Of a DNA stretch of 64,000 nt, positions 29,501-39,100 are shown one piece after another. The position numbers and the translations under genes are program-made. The DNA comes from Chromobotia macracanthus (taxonomy: Eukaryota; Chordata; Actinopteri; Cypriniformes; Botiidae): the NCBI GenBank assembly GCA_036877525.1, contig JAZGTH010000067.1, positions 2,078,001 to 2,142,000 of the forward strand, given 5' to 3'. Each line of letters begins with the position of its first letter. Position 1 is the stretch's first letter. The notes below the pieces were generated by a model that saw only the letters and a program-made list of their open reading frames with translations, did no database searches and was not told the DNA's origin.

Positions 29501-32500
29501 GCTGCCATGTTTAATCTACATGGGTATGAGCAGCTTTGAGAGACTCTTTCTTTGCGAGCTGTTCCAGCACGTTTTAATCTGCCCTCTGCAGCAGCCCAAT
29601 CCAGTTCCAGAGCGCAGCATCTTAGAACGTCCATCGTCCACCGGGAAGGCCTGACAGGGGAGCCTCAGCTGGCAGGATCGGTGGGGACGTAAGGGGGAGC
29701 TGGGAATGCCAACCACACAAACAGAATTAATAACAGCAGTCGTCGGAGCGATGCCTTCTCTTTAGAAGAAGCACTGAGCTGGTTCTGAGCACGTCCACAG
29801 CGAGCACCGGTTCTGGGCCACTGAGCCCAGGCCTTCTGATAAAGCGTGTGGCTAAGCCGGTACAATGGCAGAGTCTACAACTGAGCTCTTACATTAAGAC
29901 AGATTCTTTGCCACAAAACTAGCAGGCAGGCTGCTGATAAGGAGTTGTCATTGGAAGACATTCTGGCCAGCAGGGAGAAACCCACATCTAAACCCGCCTT
30001 TTTCCCCTCACCCTATGTCCCATCACAGAGAGGAATAAAAATATGCCATGATCTCCACACCAGCAGGGGTCACTGCAGAGAGACAGAGTCAGGGACAGAG
30101 GCGTCTTCCCTTCAGAAAAAAACTTTTCTGACTGAAAAAAGAAAATTTTAAATGGAAACGTCCCTCCCCCAAACTGACAAATTATTAGCAAATTATTATT
30201 TAAGTGAAGTGAAAGTGACATTTGCATTTTTGCTGCACCCAAGGAGCAATCAGGGGTTGGGTGTCTTGCTCAAGGGCACTTCAGCCCGACTCACCAGCAG
30301 GCCACAACTACCCCATTTATAACTGTGATGTAATCAAACAGACATTCCCGTCCCCATGTCACATGCAAACCTTAAACAGAAAATGTGTTAATACATGAAA
30401 AAAAGAAAACTGTGCTCAGCAAGACCACATAATCATGATATCAGCCACATCATCACCCAAAGACCACCATTAAAATAAAAAGTAACAAGCTGCTGTCAAA
30501 CTGTGCACAATTACTTTTTTCCTGGTGCTGATGAAATACTTTCAGAGTTATTTAACTAACTGTTCATGCTGTGGAGTCTATAAAAATATAAACAAAAAAG
30601 AAAGAGCATAAAAATCAGTTTTGTGGTTCATCTGCCATTACCTCAAAAAACAGTTAACACACTTCACGGACAAAAACAATAACAATACTCGTCTCCTGTT
30701 TTATCCTCATCTGAATAAAAGAACACTTATTCTCTTCACATTCAGAAAATTGCCATAATAAACACAAACTAAAGCAATTACAAAAACACTAAGCAAAATG
30801 TAATTTCTTAATCACAGGCAGCAGAATAGAAACGTTAATGGAACTATTGACTAAAAACAGTCTATTATTCTCAATAAACCATCATTGTAAATGTGCAACA
30901 GATGTAACAGCAAAAAAGGAAATCTCACTAAAATAGAAGCATGAAATAGGAAACACAATTGTGAGAGCATATGAATGCTCTGGGATTTTGTCCCCTGATC
31001 TCTTTATTTGTGGCTTTGCAGGTCTATGGTAACCAAATTCAGCATTTTACAATAACCCACTGATTAATAAAACTTCTGCACCGTTGCCAAAAGCCAATGT
31101 GACAATTAAAAAGACATTTAATGTAAAACCAGATGGTGCCAGAAAAGAAAAACTGTGAGATAAGATCTATAGCACAACACGCACATATATATCTCCAGTG
31201 CTGAGAAAAAGAGCCGCAGCACATTATAGCTTCATCACCTCTTCAGTGGAAGTCTGACATTTCAAACAATCACAACACAGAAAACCTCTGATCGTAAATC
31301 AGCTCGATTTTCTTTCAAGTCGGAGAAATGCACACCTTGAAGTCTCGCATAGGAAAATCTTCATTGCTTCTTAGATACACGCCTGGCAGTATCTCTTTTA
31401 AATTACTTTTTTAAAGTGCTCGTATAAAAATGTTATGTTAAAAATCTATGTGTGAAAATCGTATTTGTTCTACCGTCTCTCAGTTGCTCAAAAGCATAGC
31501 TTAAGAATTTACATTCGAAACAGTAAGTAAATATGCAATTCCCTGCCCACATCTCTGCTAAAGAACACACATTCTGCAGAAAGAGCTGAATGCATTCTTA
31601 AAAACATTTCAACACTGAGAGAGACAACACGAGACTCATCCATAAACACATGTACACATACGCAGCATTGCCATTGTTATTGTGGGGGGGTTTTAAAGCC
31701 ATAAGATTTCTTTCTTAGTGAGTGTCAGACAAGCGTTACTCAAATGTTTCTCGCTTTTGTACAACTACAGGTCCAATTTGATTGGACTGACTGTACACAA
31801 CACTGCAAAACAGACAGAAATGCCCTCACTGTCTTCAGCCCTGTCGTGTGTATTCATCTCCCTCTTAACGTCCTGCAAATGAAGGGGATTTATTAATGTG
31901 TAATTAAGTAATAATCATCGCTACATAATGCATGGAACACTCATGGGGACGGTGGAGATATGAAACAGGAATGCCACGGCCGTTCCTTTTATTGCGTGTC
32001 AGTGCATAGACACGCTTTAAAACGGGATTAATTGAGAGAAAGAATATTTTGATAAGCGCAGCTCCCTCTTCCTCTCTGACGAGCACTGTATTTTTCCTTT
32101 CAAAACAATCTCTCTCTCTCTCATGAGAAATACTGGCAATAACAGTATCTAATGTAATGTGATGTGAGCACATGACTTGCTTGACCACAAAACAATCCCT
32201 GGTCTAATGTGATGAGCACAGTTTCTTAAAGATCTCCCCATGTGTCACTTCACTGCACACAGAGTCATAACACCTGCATATGTGAACATATCAAAGCAGA
32301 AGATAATGACAAACAAGCTGATACTCAAGACACAGTGACATTAAAGAACACAAACGACTGTGTGCATACCATACAGACATTATGTTAGTGCTTCTCTAAT
32401 CTCTGGGTACATCGATTAAAGGACAGAGCAAGTCGTATATATTTATTTTAAATATATACATATATTTAATTGGCCTCTGATGGACGTGCATGTCTGAGGC

Positions 32501-33683
32501 AATACAATCACTGTGTATTCCTGTTCAAACCCCTGCGCTGCAGCAGGCCAGTGCATCCTCCATAAAAACTGCAGTATCGCAAACGCTGCCATGCAATTTT
32601 TGTCACTCTGTGCATGTGCATATTAAAAATGCATGAAAATAATCAGCTATTGATTGTAAGCATGAATAGACTCCTGTCTCTCCCCAAAACAAGTCAACAA
32701 CATTAGGATCGATAACAGAACCTGCTGGGCGTGAAATGTTAAATATCTGCAGTAATAATTATGGAAACGTGATTGTTGAAATGGTCAGTTTTCTGTTAAG
32801 CTGCCACAAATAATAGCCATTTACACTATGTAAACGCATGATCAATTCTTTGCCCTCTTCCTAAACCTCTGCAGATTGTGGTGGTTAATTAAAAGAAAAA
32901 ACTGGTTATTATTTGGGGGAGGGGGACTAATATGGGCCACATGGCCACCCGAAGGCCCATCTGGTTTCTATTGCGGTGAGGGTGCCAAGTGATGTCGACC
33001 AGCAGCACAATATTTGCCACACATTGTTGACGGACATGACAAAACAGCAGCCGGCCTTTACTGGCCTTTACTGGTCCTGAAATTCATCTTGTGCGGGTCA
33101 GGAATGAGATGTGTCCGATTCTGTCAAAACTCACCAACACATCAGCTTAACACAATAACCAGCAACCAGGAAACAACACCAGTGTGAGACGCAAATGTCA
33201 TTCACAACACCACAGAAAGAAACTGAGAGGAGCTGTCTAACATGTTACATAAGCATGTTAAATGATGGAGATGAAACTAACACACTCCTTTAAATGCCCT
33301 CAATTCAATTACACGAATTACAACCAACATCACATTGAAATCTTATTAATCAAAAGACTAAAACAACACATTTCAATAAAACAACAGGCCTAAAATAAAC
33401 TCATCCACAGTTTGTGAATGCTCAGGTCAACCCAGCGCCTGTTTTATAACTTAACATCAGCAAACACAAGAACTGGAGACTTCATTTCTTAATCGATGTC
33501 CGCAGACATGATTCTCATCTCTAACTATTTCACTTACGAAAGCAAACGCGTTCAAATGAACGAGTCTCACAATCCCCGCCGGGTTCATCCGTCAGGTCTC
33601 ACTGGCCGTGAGTTGTTTCCTCTCGTACCCGTGAAACGCTTACCTTTAACGGAGCGCGGTTTGGCCTGCTTGCGCCGCGACAT
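1071..33683 (-). CDS. znf423: znf423 (Zfp423/OAZ/Ebfaz family), 5' part: first two coding exons, gene runs off the left edge
   Basis: Two minus-strand exons join in phase: 33644-33683 (M-S-R-R-K-Q-A-K-P-R-S-V-K plus one base) and 1071-1274. The start is the conserved MSRRKQAKP N-terminus shared by ZNF423 and ZNF521, a NuRD-recruiting motif in this family. The second exon carries the first C2H2 finger (CDNCQQDF...LADLTDHRTNH), which is much closer to ZNF423 (CxxCQQDFESLADLTDH) than to ZNF521. ZNF423 is a nuclear protein with about 30 zinc fingers that partners SMADs and EBFs, acting in BMP signalling, adipocyte commitment and cerebellar development. Only about 80 codons are in the window; the large multi-finger exon lies to the left. 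The family identity is firm; znf423 rather than znf521 rests on the first finger. Any extra small exon between the two would have to preserve phase. Confidence 0.9.
2303..2400. mobile_element. Diverged copy of an abundant cyprinid repeat (one end)
   Basis: The sequence AAAGGCATAGTTCACCCAGA, followed by a CTGTCATAATTTAGTCACCCTC-like stretch and CGTCATTCCTA, matches the end of a repeat very common in carp and zebrafish relatives, as I remember it. Only one terminus is clear. Confidence 0.6.
4705..4729. repeat. (TG)n microsatellite
   Basis: About twelve TG units. Confidence 0.9.
5920..6120. promoter_or_regulatory. Candidate conserved non-coding element in znf423 intron 1
   Basis: A non-repetitive, balanced-composition stretch in an otherwise microsatellite-rich intron. 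It has several AATTA/TAATTA-type homeodomain core sites (near 5915-5940, 5997-6006 and 6068-6073). This is inference from composition only; no alignment was available. Confidence 0.25.
8594..8630. repeat. (CA)n microsatellite
   Basis: About eighteen CA units without interruption. Confidence 0.93.
9664..9690. repeat. (GA)n microsatellite
   Basis: Short GA tract; a related CT tract (about 9537-9552) lies just upstream. The open frames across it are low-complexity. Confidence 0.85.
11615..11641. repeat. (GA)n microsatellite
   Basis: About thirteen GA units. Confidence 0.88.
12569..13065. mobile_element. MITE-like non-autonomous DNA element with terminal inverted repeats
   Basis: The left end AAGCAACAGTTC and the right end GAACTGTTGCTT are perfect complements, flanked on both sides by TA (12567-12568 and 13066-13067) as expected for a Tc1/mariner-type target duplication. 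Inside the 12-bp ends, a further 40-50 bp of imperfect inverted similarity continues (left TTAATGTCTTCATTTGCTAA, right ending GATGACTAAATCACAGACTT in inverse). The element is about 497 bp with no transposase frame. The ends resemble a very abundant cyprinid repeat family, as I remember it. Confidence 0.75.
14090..14175. mobile_element. Dispersed repeat, copy 1 (paired with about 43773-43835)
   Basis: Shares AGCCACGCCTCCT, CAAAACACATGAACA and TTTGACAGGCA in the same order and spacing with the stretch at about 43773-43835. Two diverged copies 30 kb apart show it is an interspersed repeat; family not named. Confidence 0.7.
16690..16990. mobile_element. Diverged MITE copy with inverted ends
   Basis: The left end (AAATCCGCCAAAAT, then CATTTACTCATGTCGGTC, then TTGACTTTCTTCCCTGAATG) is mirrored by the right end (TTCACAGAAGAAAGTCATAG, then TTTGTGAGTGAACTTCTTT). 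The gross structure matches the cyprinid repeat ends seen at 2303 and 57601. No coding capacity. Confidence 0.6.
17230..17285 (-). other. Splice-flanked 56-nt open block in znf423 intron 1 (possible cryptic or poison exon)
   Basis: On the minus strand GTGCTCCTCTGCAG precedes the block and GTAACA follows it. Entering from exon 1 in phase 1 it is open (A-P-V-Q-L-A-P-D-A-S-M-L-R-K-R-R-V-S-K). It leaves in phase 0, so joining to 1274 shifts the reading frame and soon meets a stop. If used, it would act as a poison exon or belong to another transcript. Splice consensus alone is weak evidence. Confidence 0.2.
18506..18537. repeat. (CA)n microsatellite
   Basis: About fifteen CA units. Confidence 0.92.
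19574..19625. repeat. (CA)n microsatellite
   Basis: About 25 uninterrupted CA units, the longest CA array in the window. Confidence 0.95.
20929..20966. repeat. Near-perfect 17-bp hairpin with a 4-nt loop
   Basis: The left arm GCTATAGAGCACACACA and the right arm TGTGTGTGTTCTATAGC pair fully apart from one G-T position; the loop is CTGC. Pairing does not extend further, so it is too short for a typical microRNA precursor. Confidence 0.8.
24360..24768. repeat. Long polypurine GA/GGGA tract
   Basis: About 400 bp of nearly pure purine on the plus strand: (GA)n runs separated by GAAAGGGAT, GAGGGAGG and GAAAGAGA variants. On the znf423 sense strand it is polypyrimidine. It produces long artefactual open frames on both strands. 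Confidence 0.95.
25579..25846. repeat. Second polypurine tract, GAGACAGA type
   Basis: About 270 bp of (GA)n mixed with GAGACAGA and GAAAGAGA units. It lies 0.8 kb from the first tract but differs in unit structure, so it is a separate array. Confidence 0.94.
25855..26110. promoter_or_regulatory. Candidate conserved non-coding element in znf423 intron 1
   Basis: Non-repetitive sequence directly after the polypurine tract, with TTAATTG, CATTATTTAG and GATTAA-type AT-rich cores. Inference from composition only. Confidence 0.2.
26497..26522. repeat. (GT)n microsatellite
   Basis: About thirteen GT units. Confidence 0.9.
30190..30305 (-). mobile_element. SINE-like fragment
   Basis: On the minus strand it reads GAAGTGCCCTTGAGCAAGAC and then ACCCAACCCCTG, the kind of body module found in fish tRNA-derived SINEs and also seen in the better copy at 41104-41360. 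The tRNA-like head is not visible here. Confidence 0.45.
32470..32660. promoter_or_regulatory. Candidate conserved non-coding element near the znf423 promoter side of intron 1
   Basis: Non-repetitive; contains TTTAATTGG, GCATGTGCATATTAAAAATG and a Pit/Oct-like ATGCAATTTT. Functional reading is inference only. Confidence 0.2.
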
Positions 33684-34650
33684 GTCAGTGTCAATGTTTG
33701 GCTTTCAGTCGGTGTCTCGTCCTCTCCGGTAAACCGGTGCGGGTTACGCGCCGACACTTCTCGGATTTCTTCACTTTGCCTGTTGCAATGCGGCAACTTC
33801 AGCCTCGATGTCCCGAAGCATTCAAAGCGAGAGAGCGGAGCCGAGGAAAGAGACGCGGCGCCCGGATCCTCCGGCGATCAAACTTCTCCGGCCGCTCGGC
33901 TCAACCTGTGGACCGGACGCGTAACTTGCGGGATTTCCGTGATGGAGACGCGGACGCTCTTTTGTTCCTCCGTAACGCGGATCGCGGGCGGCGGAGCGCG
34001 CACGGAGTTTGGAGACGCGCGGCGTGCCCAAATTACAGCATTACGCTCACACCTGATCGGGGTCGAGCCGTGCCAACACTTCCCTTGATGCGGTAAGCCC
34101 GCTTGCACAATGTTAAGGGTTTGAGCTGAACGCTTTCCTCCCGTTTTCTCCTCTTGTTGTGTGTTTTTGTAGTTGTCGGAACTGGATTTCTTTCCTTTCT
34201 GATCCCGCGAACGCCGAACCGCCCTCCTCTGCGCTCTTAAGAAGGCGGCACTTGCGGTGCCGTTTTACGCACCATGTTTACCTGCGTTTTTATTTTAATT
34301 GTTTATTCCCCCTTTGGCGTCCTGAAACGGTAAATATTTGCAGTTCGCTAGCCTCTCTCTGCCTTTTTCTTTGTCCTTACTCTGGTCTTCCCTCCGCCTC
34401 CCGATCCGACTGCTGGCGGGGCTGCAGCGCAGACACACATAATAAAGCCAGGCTTGGCTGGAAATGTAGCCGTGTCCCAGCAGGAGGATGTGAGAGTAGG
34501 GTCCCGGCGGGGGAGCGCTCTGATCCCGCAGGGAGCTCCGCACAGCCTGGGTTGAGCAGACAGAGAGAGCCAACAGCACCAAACCATGGTCAGCCGTGGA
34601 AACTACAGCTCGACTCGGAGCGGGTCGGGGCCAAAACACGGAGCGTGGAG
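33590..34650 (-). promoter_or_regulatory. znf423 CpG-rich promoter / 5' UTR block
   Basis: CpG density rises sharply against the surrounding introns (many CGCG, GCGG and CCGGCG words from about 33590 to 34100 and again about 34190-34650). It surrounds the start-codon exon at 33644-33683, so it is the natural promoter and 5' UTR region. I could not place the transcription start. Open frames here (for example plus 33698-34096 and 34159-34773) reflect GC-rich composition and I do not call them genes. Confidence 0.65.
33644..33683 (-). CDS. znf423: znf423 coding exon 1 (start codon exon)
   Basis: ATG is the complement of 33681-33683. Thirteen codons encode MSRRKQAKPRSVK, then one base, then the donor GTAAGC (33643-33638). 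The exon sits inside a CpG-rich block, as expected for a promoter-proximal exon. The basic RRKQAKP stretch is the conserved N-terminal repression motif of the ZNF423/ZNF521/FOG/SALL type. Confidence 0.92.
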
Positions 34651-34772
34651 GAAACTGCAGCGTGCCGGAGAAAAGACGGACTGGATTCATTTAGTTGCGC
34701 TCTTGCCGTCATCTTGGGCTCATTCCAGCTGGATACCGTGACCGTGTGCGTTTTTTGGGGGTTTCGTCTTTA

Positions 34773-35370
34773 ACTTTGATTTGGGTCTTTATTTGGGTCT
34801 TTATTTGGGTCTTATTTGGGTCTTATTTGGGTCTTTATTTGGGTCTTTTTATTTGGTTTTATTGGGTCTTTATTTTTTTTTTTTTGGGTCTTTATTTGGG
34901 TCTTTATTTGGGTCTTTATTTGGGTCTTATTTGGGTCTTTATTTGGGTCTTATTTGGGTCTTTATTTGGGTCTTATTTGGGTCTTTATTTGGGTCTTATT
35001 TGGGTCTTATTTGGGTCTTTATTTGGGTCTTATTTGGGTCTTATTTGGGTCTTTATTTGGAGTCTTTATTTGGGTCTTATTTGGGTCTTATTTGGGTCTT
35101 ATTTGGGTCTTATTTGGGTCTTTATTTGGGTTTTATTTGGGTCTTATTTGGGTCTTTATTTGGGTCTTTTATTAGAGATTATTACGGTTTTATTTGGGGG
35201 GTCTTATTAGGATCTTATTTGTGTTTTGTTGGTCTTTATGTGAATATTGTTTGGTTATAAAGTTTATTTGGGTCTTATTTGGGTTTTATTTTTGGATTTG
35301 TTTTTATTTTTTGGTTTTTTGGTTTTATTTTTTTTTTGGGTTTTTTTTTTTATTTGGTCTTTGATGTATG
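34773..35370. repeat. Minisatellite of mixed 11- and 12-bp units (TTATTTGGGTC / TTTATTTGGGTC)
   Basis: From about 34778 to 35170 the sequence is an almost unbroken array of TTATTTGGGTC and TTTATTTGGGTC in irregular order. It then decays into T/G-rich sequence to about 35370. The plus strand is almost free of A-initial stops and nearly lacks C outside GGGTC, with a GGG run every 11-12 bases. Because no unit contains a plus-strand stop, all three plus frames stay open; the Leu/Gly/Phe/Trp-rich frames here are artefacts. Confidence 0.95.
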
Positions 35371-35504
35371 GGGAAAAGAAAATGTTTGATAAATTCACCG
35401 ACCATTTTTATAACAGGATATGTTTTTATTTATGGTAAAGGCTCTTTATCTCTGTGTGTTGGGTACATTTGGGCCTTTTCGACAGGCCCAAAATCAGCCA
35501 AAGA

Positions 35505-35800
35505 AATGGACAGAATCAGCCCGCTTTGTTCTCGCCCTCACACGCGGTGCGGCGGAGCTGCTCGGTCGTTGTCATGGATAACACGGCGGGCTCCCCGTCT
35601 CGGTCAGCGGGATGTCCCGCAGACTGAGCCGGGCGCCCTGCAGAGCCACGGAGCGGCCTTCAAAATTGCCCCCCTGCGGAGGACCGGGGCCCCTCTTGTC
35701 TCGTCTGAACTGCGCCTGGAGGCCGCTTTTAAACGCGCTTCTGGCTTCACATGGAGAGGGGCCGCCGGCACCGAGGGGCCAGAGCTCGCCGCAGTTGTCC
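35505..35800. promoter_or_regulatory. Second CpG-rich block upstream of znf423
   Basis: Dense CpG (CACGCGGTGCGGCGGAGC, GGCGGGCTCCCCGTCTCGG, CCGGGCGCCC), separated from the znf423 promoter block by the minisatellite. It may be a distal first exon or promoter of znf423 or of a divergent non-coding transcript. Strand unresolved. Confidence 0.45.
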
Positions 35801-36016
35801 CTCTTTTTCTCGGATGAATTCAAAGGAGGAAAACAGTCACATTACAAGCTCCATAAGGGTCAAGGACAGCCGAGCCTTCAATGGGTTGAAAGAGTGGCAT
35901 TGTGAAATCACACGGCATGCGATTACACCCTCTGTCATCTGATGACGGATCTGCATTTTCCTCTTTTTCTGAAATGAAGTTTCGACTTGAAGCACAAGAG
36001 GATGAAGTGAATAAAG

Positions 36017-36082
36017 AGAGGAAGAGCTGCGCACTGGAGAGGAAGAGCTGCGCACTGGAGAGGAAGAGCTGCGCACTGGAGA
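36017..36082. repeat. Three tandem copies of a 21-bp unit
   Basis: The unit AGAGGAAGAGCTGCGCACTG plus G occurs three times without a mismatch (36017-36037, 36038-36058, 36059-36079). The period is a multiple of three, so a plus frame repeats ERKSCAL and the minus strand ALPLQCA, but there is no sign of a gene around it. Confidence 0.95.
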
Positions 36083-36129
36083 CCAGCCGGTCCTGTTGGG
36101 TCTGTTTCAGGGAGATCTGGATGCAATTT

Positions 36130-39100
36130 AAATAATATCTCACATTTAGGTGAATGGTTGCACGTCTGACATTGAATGTGTTTTGACAGCTCGTGTGTAT
36201 AAATATGTTTTTTATTTTTATATGTTAAATGTTTTTTTTATTCCTCAGTGCTGTGGACTTTGACTTCTTTACGTTATTCATGGCACAAATATTTAAAATA
36301 TAGCAATAACTTTTGTCTCTGGTCCGTACAGATGTGACTGCGTCCATTGGACGATGCAACTCCAGAAAAGCTCTTAATCTCTGATCTTCACAAGCCTGGA
36401 GAGTTACATTATATTTATGTTATATTACATATATGTTATGTTATGTTAGATTTATGTTTCGACAGCATCTTCTCTGTTCTGTGCAGCTGAACTCCACCAG
36501 GTCCCTCCGCAGACAGCGTTACATCTCATTGGCTTTGCCCTAGATAGGCTATTTTTGTATGAAATAATTAGACATAACTGATTTAAATACTGCAAAGCTA
36601 ACAGTCTTTTGTCTCGTTAACATGCATGAGAATCACACTTAAAAGGGTAAGAGACGCGAGAAAGCAAACGCTTCCGATTTCATTTTGTCAAACAGGCAAA
36701 AGTACAAGATTTAAAATGCACATTTGCTTTGAGGTAATGGATCTGAAAGAGCTGCACAACATTAACTGTTTTCTTGTCCTCTTTACCTGAGGCAGGTAAA
36801 GAGCAACAGTGAGCTGCCCTAAAGTCAACACAATGCAGGATTACTAAAATATGGCATCAGCATAATCTGTCCTTCCTTCATTCTGGAGTGCCAAATAAAA
36901 AAACGTTTGTTATGTGACCCAGACAGCCGGTGGACGGTGGTACTGATTCTGACTGCACACGGGTACACAGGGGAGAGGTGCAGAGCAGGACCGCAGATTG
37001 GGGCTGACCGCTCGGCTGCACTTTAATGTACCCTCAACTTCATCAGTCCTGATTAACCACCATAAAAATCCAGAATGAACATTACATTTTTACTGCTGAT
37101 TGTCTTCCAAGCGCACTCAGGTGTTGGCATGTTAAATGCCAGGGTGTGCATCTGTTCCCACAACCCATTAGCTTGCTGCAGAGAGATGTCTGACTCTAAG
37201 AGATGACCCGCTTCAAAACCCGCTTTTTAGGATTACCACATCTTGTGCCAAAACTGCAGTGACAAGCCCTCTTCCAACCCCTGTTTCACTGGCTCTTGCC
37301 CTGGACTTACACAAAGAAATACCAGCGTTATAGACCAAAAAACAACAGACGCAAAACAGGTAGAGAACGCATGTTACAACATGTGAAAATCAGATCTTAT
37401 CAATTTGCACAGTAAAGGCCACGGCTTGCCGTTTAACTCCCTCACTCTGCAGTGCAGTTTTCACAGACGTATTTTCAAAAGGGTTCAAAAGAGGCAACGA
37501 AAAGGGAGGGAGAAAGAAAAAGACGAGCAATGAAAGCAAGAAGGCCAGCTCTCCAGCAAAACCGCTTTTCTGATGAGCTGCAACAATGCACTCACTCCCA
37601 CGACACTGGCACTCTGCTGGGAGTCTCCTCCTAATTTCCTCCATCCATAATAAAAAGAGCTACATTAAACAGTGCCATTAGTGCCAGCAATTTGTTTTAT
37701 TCTCCACAGAAAGAGAAATGTTATCTGTGGCAGACAAACTTAACCCAATTAAAACTCTTTGTGTACGGAGGTCTTGTTGAGCTCTCAGCTGACGTCTAGG
37801 AACAAGGGCAGAGGCAGCCAACTTTGGGGAGGAAAAGAGGAGAGAGAGATGGAAAGAAGAGAGATGAAAAGAAAGAGTGGAACATGTATGGAGAATTAGG
37901 GAAAGAAAGAGAGAGACAAATGTGCTTTAAAAAAAGCAGAAGAGAAATGATGTTTTCTTGTCACTGAATGCTGAATCTTTTCTCCCCAAGATGGTTTGAT
38001 AGAGGAATTATCTGCAATTTATACACAAAAATGCACATCACAATTACACATAAATAACTAAATAAATAAACATTTGTTTAGCTGTTAGTTGTTTCTGTCA
38101 ACATTTATTTTCATTGGCTCTGCTTGTATTTTGTATTCTGATTCGTCTGTTGTTATGCACTTCTGTTAGTTTTGCATCAGGACATCCTTGGGTCTATATT
38201 AAAGCATGTTTTAATCACAATGAAAATGATTATTATCATTACGTGATAAATACAATTGTATAATATTTGGATTCCAATTTGAAAAAAGTGTACAAAGGCA
38301 CACACTGCGAGACTCTCATACGGTCACAATTTTGCTGTTAATTGTTGTGATAACACCTCGATTACAGGGGTTTAATTATCAACATGTTTGGCTGTTAGAC
38401 TGAGTACCTGGCACAGATCCTGCGGAAGGGCTGAAGGTTTCTAATGAAGATCTCACTCAGCACAGTACAGGAGCACAGTGTGACGCACTTTTGAGAAGAA
38501 GCCCATCACATTTAGAGCCGACCCGAGTATCTGTGAATTCTAACACAACAACGCCAAGAATATTCATAGTGATACATTTTGATTGATATCCAGTTGGGTG
38601 GGAATAACAAGTTCATTTCTCTGCCGGGAAAAAAGAGAATTCTGTGTGATTACGAGTATTGAAACAGTAACTGAACTGCACGCTGCAGGACGGAAATGAG
38701 GCATGTTTGCATTTCTGTTACATGTGAGCTGGCAAAAGCTGGTTTTACTCCATTTGTCTGGTATTTCTTCTGCCTTCTGTTCACTAGCTTTAGTGGGGCT
38801 GTTTTTGCTTGGTTCCCCAAAAAAGTGCAATCAACACCTTCCAGCTGGTAAAAATGAAGCAGAACCGAGCCTCTGTTATTTTCAGACTTGATGGATACTT
38901 CACAGCTGCGGTCGTGTTTGTGATCAGAGTGAGGAAACAAACAGCTGTAAAACTTGCCAAGAGTATGCAACAGAATCATGTACATGTAAACACACAAACA
39001 CACACGACTAAAACAATTTACCCTAAACTACTTCATCCTTCTCTTGATCTGACAAAGAGCTTCAAAACCACCAAATCTGAGCTTTTATACAGCACGTTTA

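Larger units (their letters stand above)
1275..33643 (-). other. znf423 intron 1 (about 32.4 kb)
   Basis: A single very long intron between the start-codon exon and the first finger exon. It contains many CA, GT and GA microsatellites, two long polypurine tracts (24360-24768 and 25579-25846), at least two MITE-like elements (12569-13065 and about 16690-16990), and dispersed-repeat fragments at about 2303-2400, 14090-14170 and 30190-30305. A 56-nt splice-flanked block lies at 17230-17285. Some non-repetitive stretches rich in homeodomain-type TAATTA/ATTA motifs (about 5920-6120, 25855-26110, 31890-32050, 32470-32660) could be conserved enhancers, which are typical of large introns in developmental zinc-finger genes. 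I cannot show conservation from one sequence. The open frames seen here are short or low-complexity and I call none of them genes. Confidence 0.8.

Noticed and set aside
33698..34773. Open frames in the GC-rich znf423 promoter (132 and 204 codons)
   Set aside because: Stop codons are scarce in CpG-rich sequence; no family resemblance and overlapping open frames on both strands.
34695..35260. Long plus-strand open frames rich in Gly-Leu-Tyr / Trp-Val-Phe repeats
   Set aside because: They are translations of the 11/12-bp minisatellite, which has no plus-strand stop in any frame. All three frames are open, so there is no coding signal.
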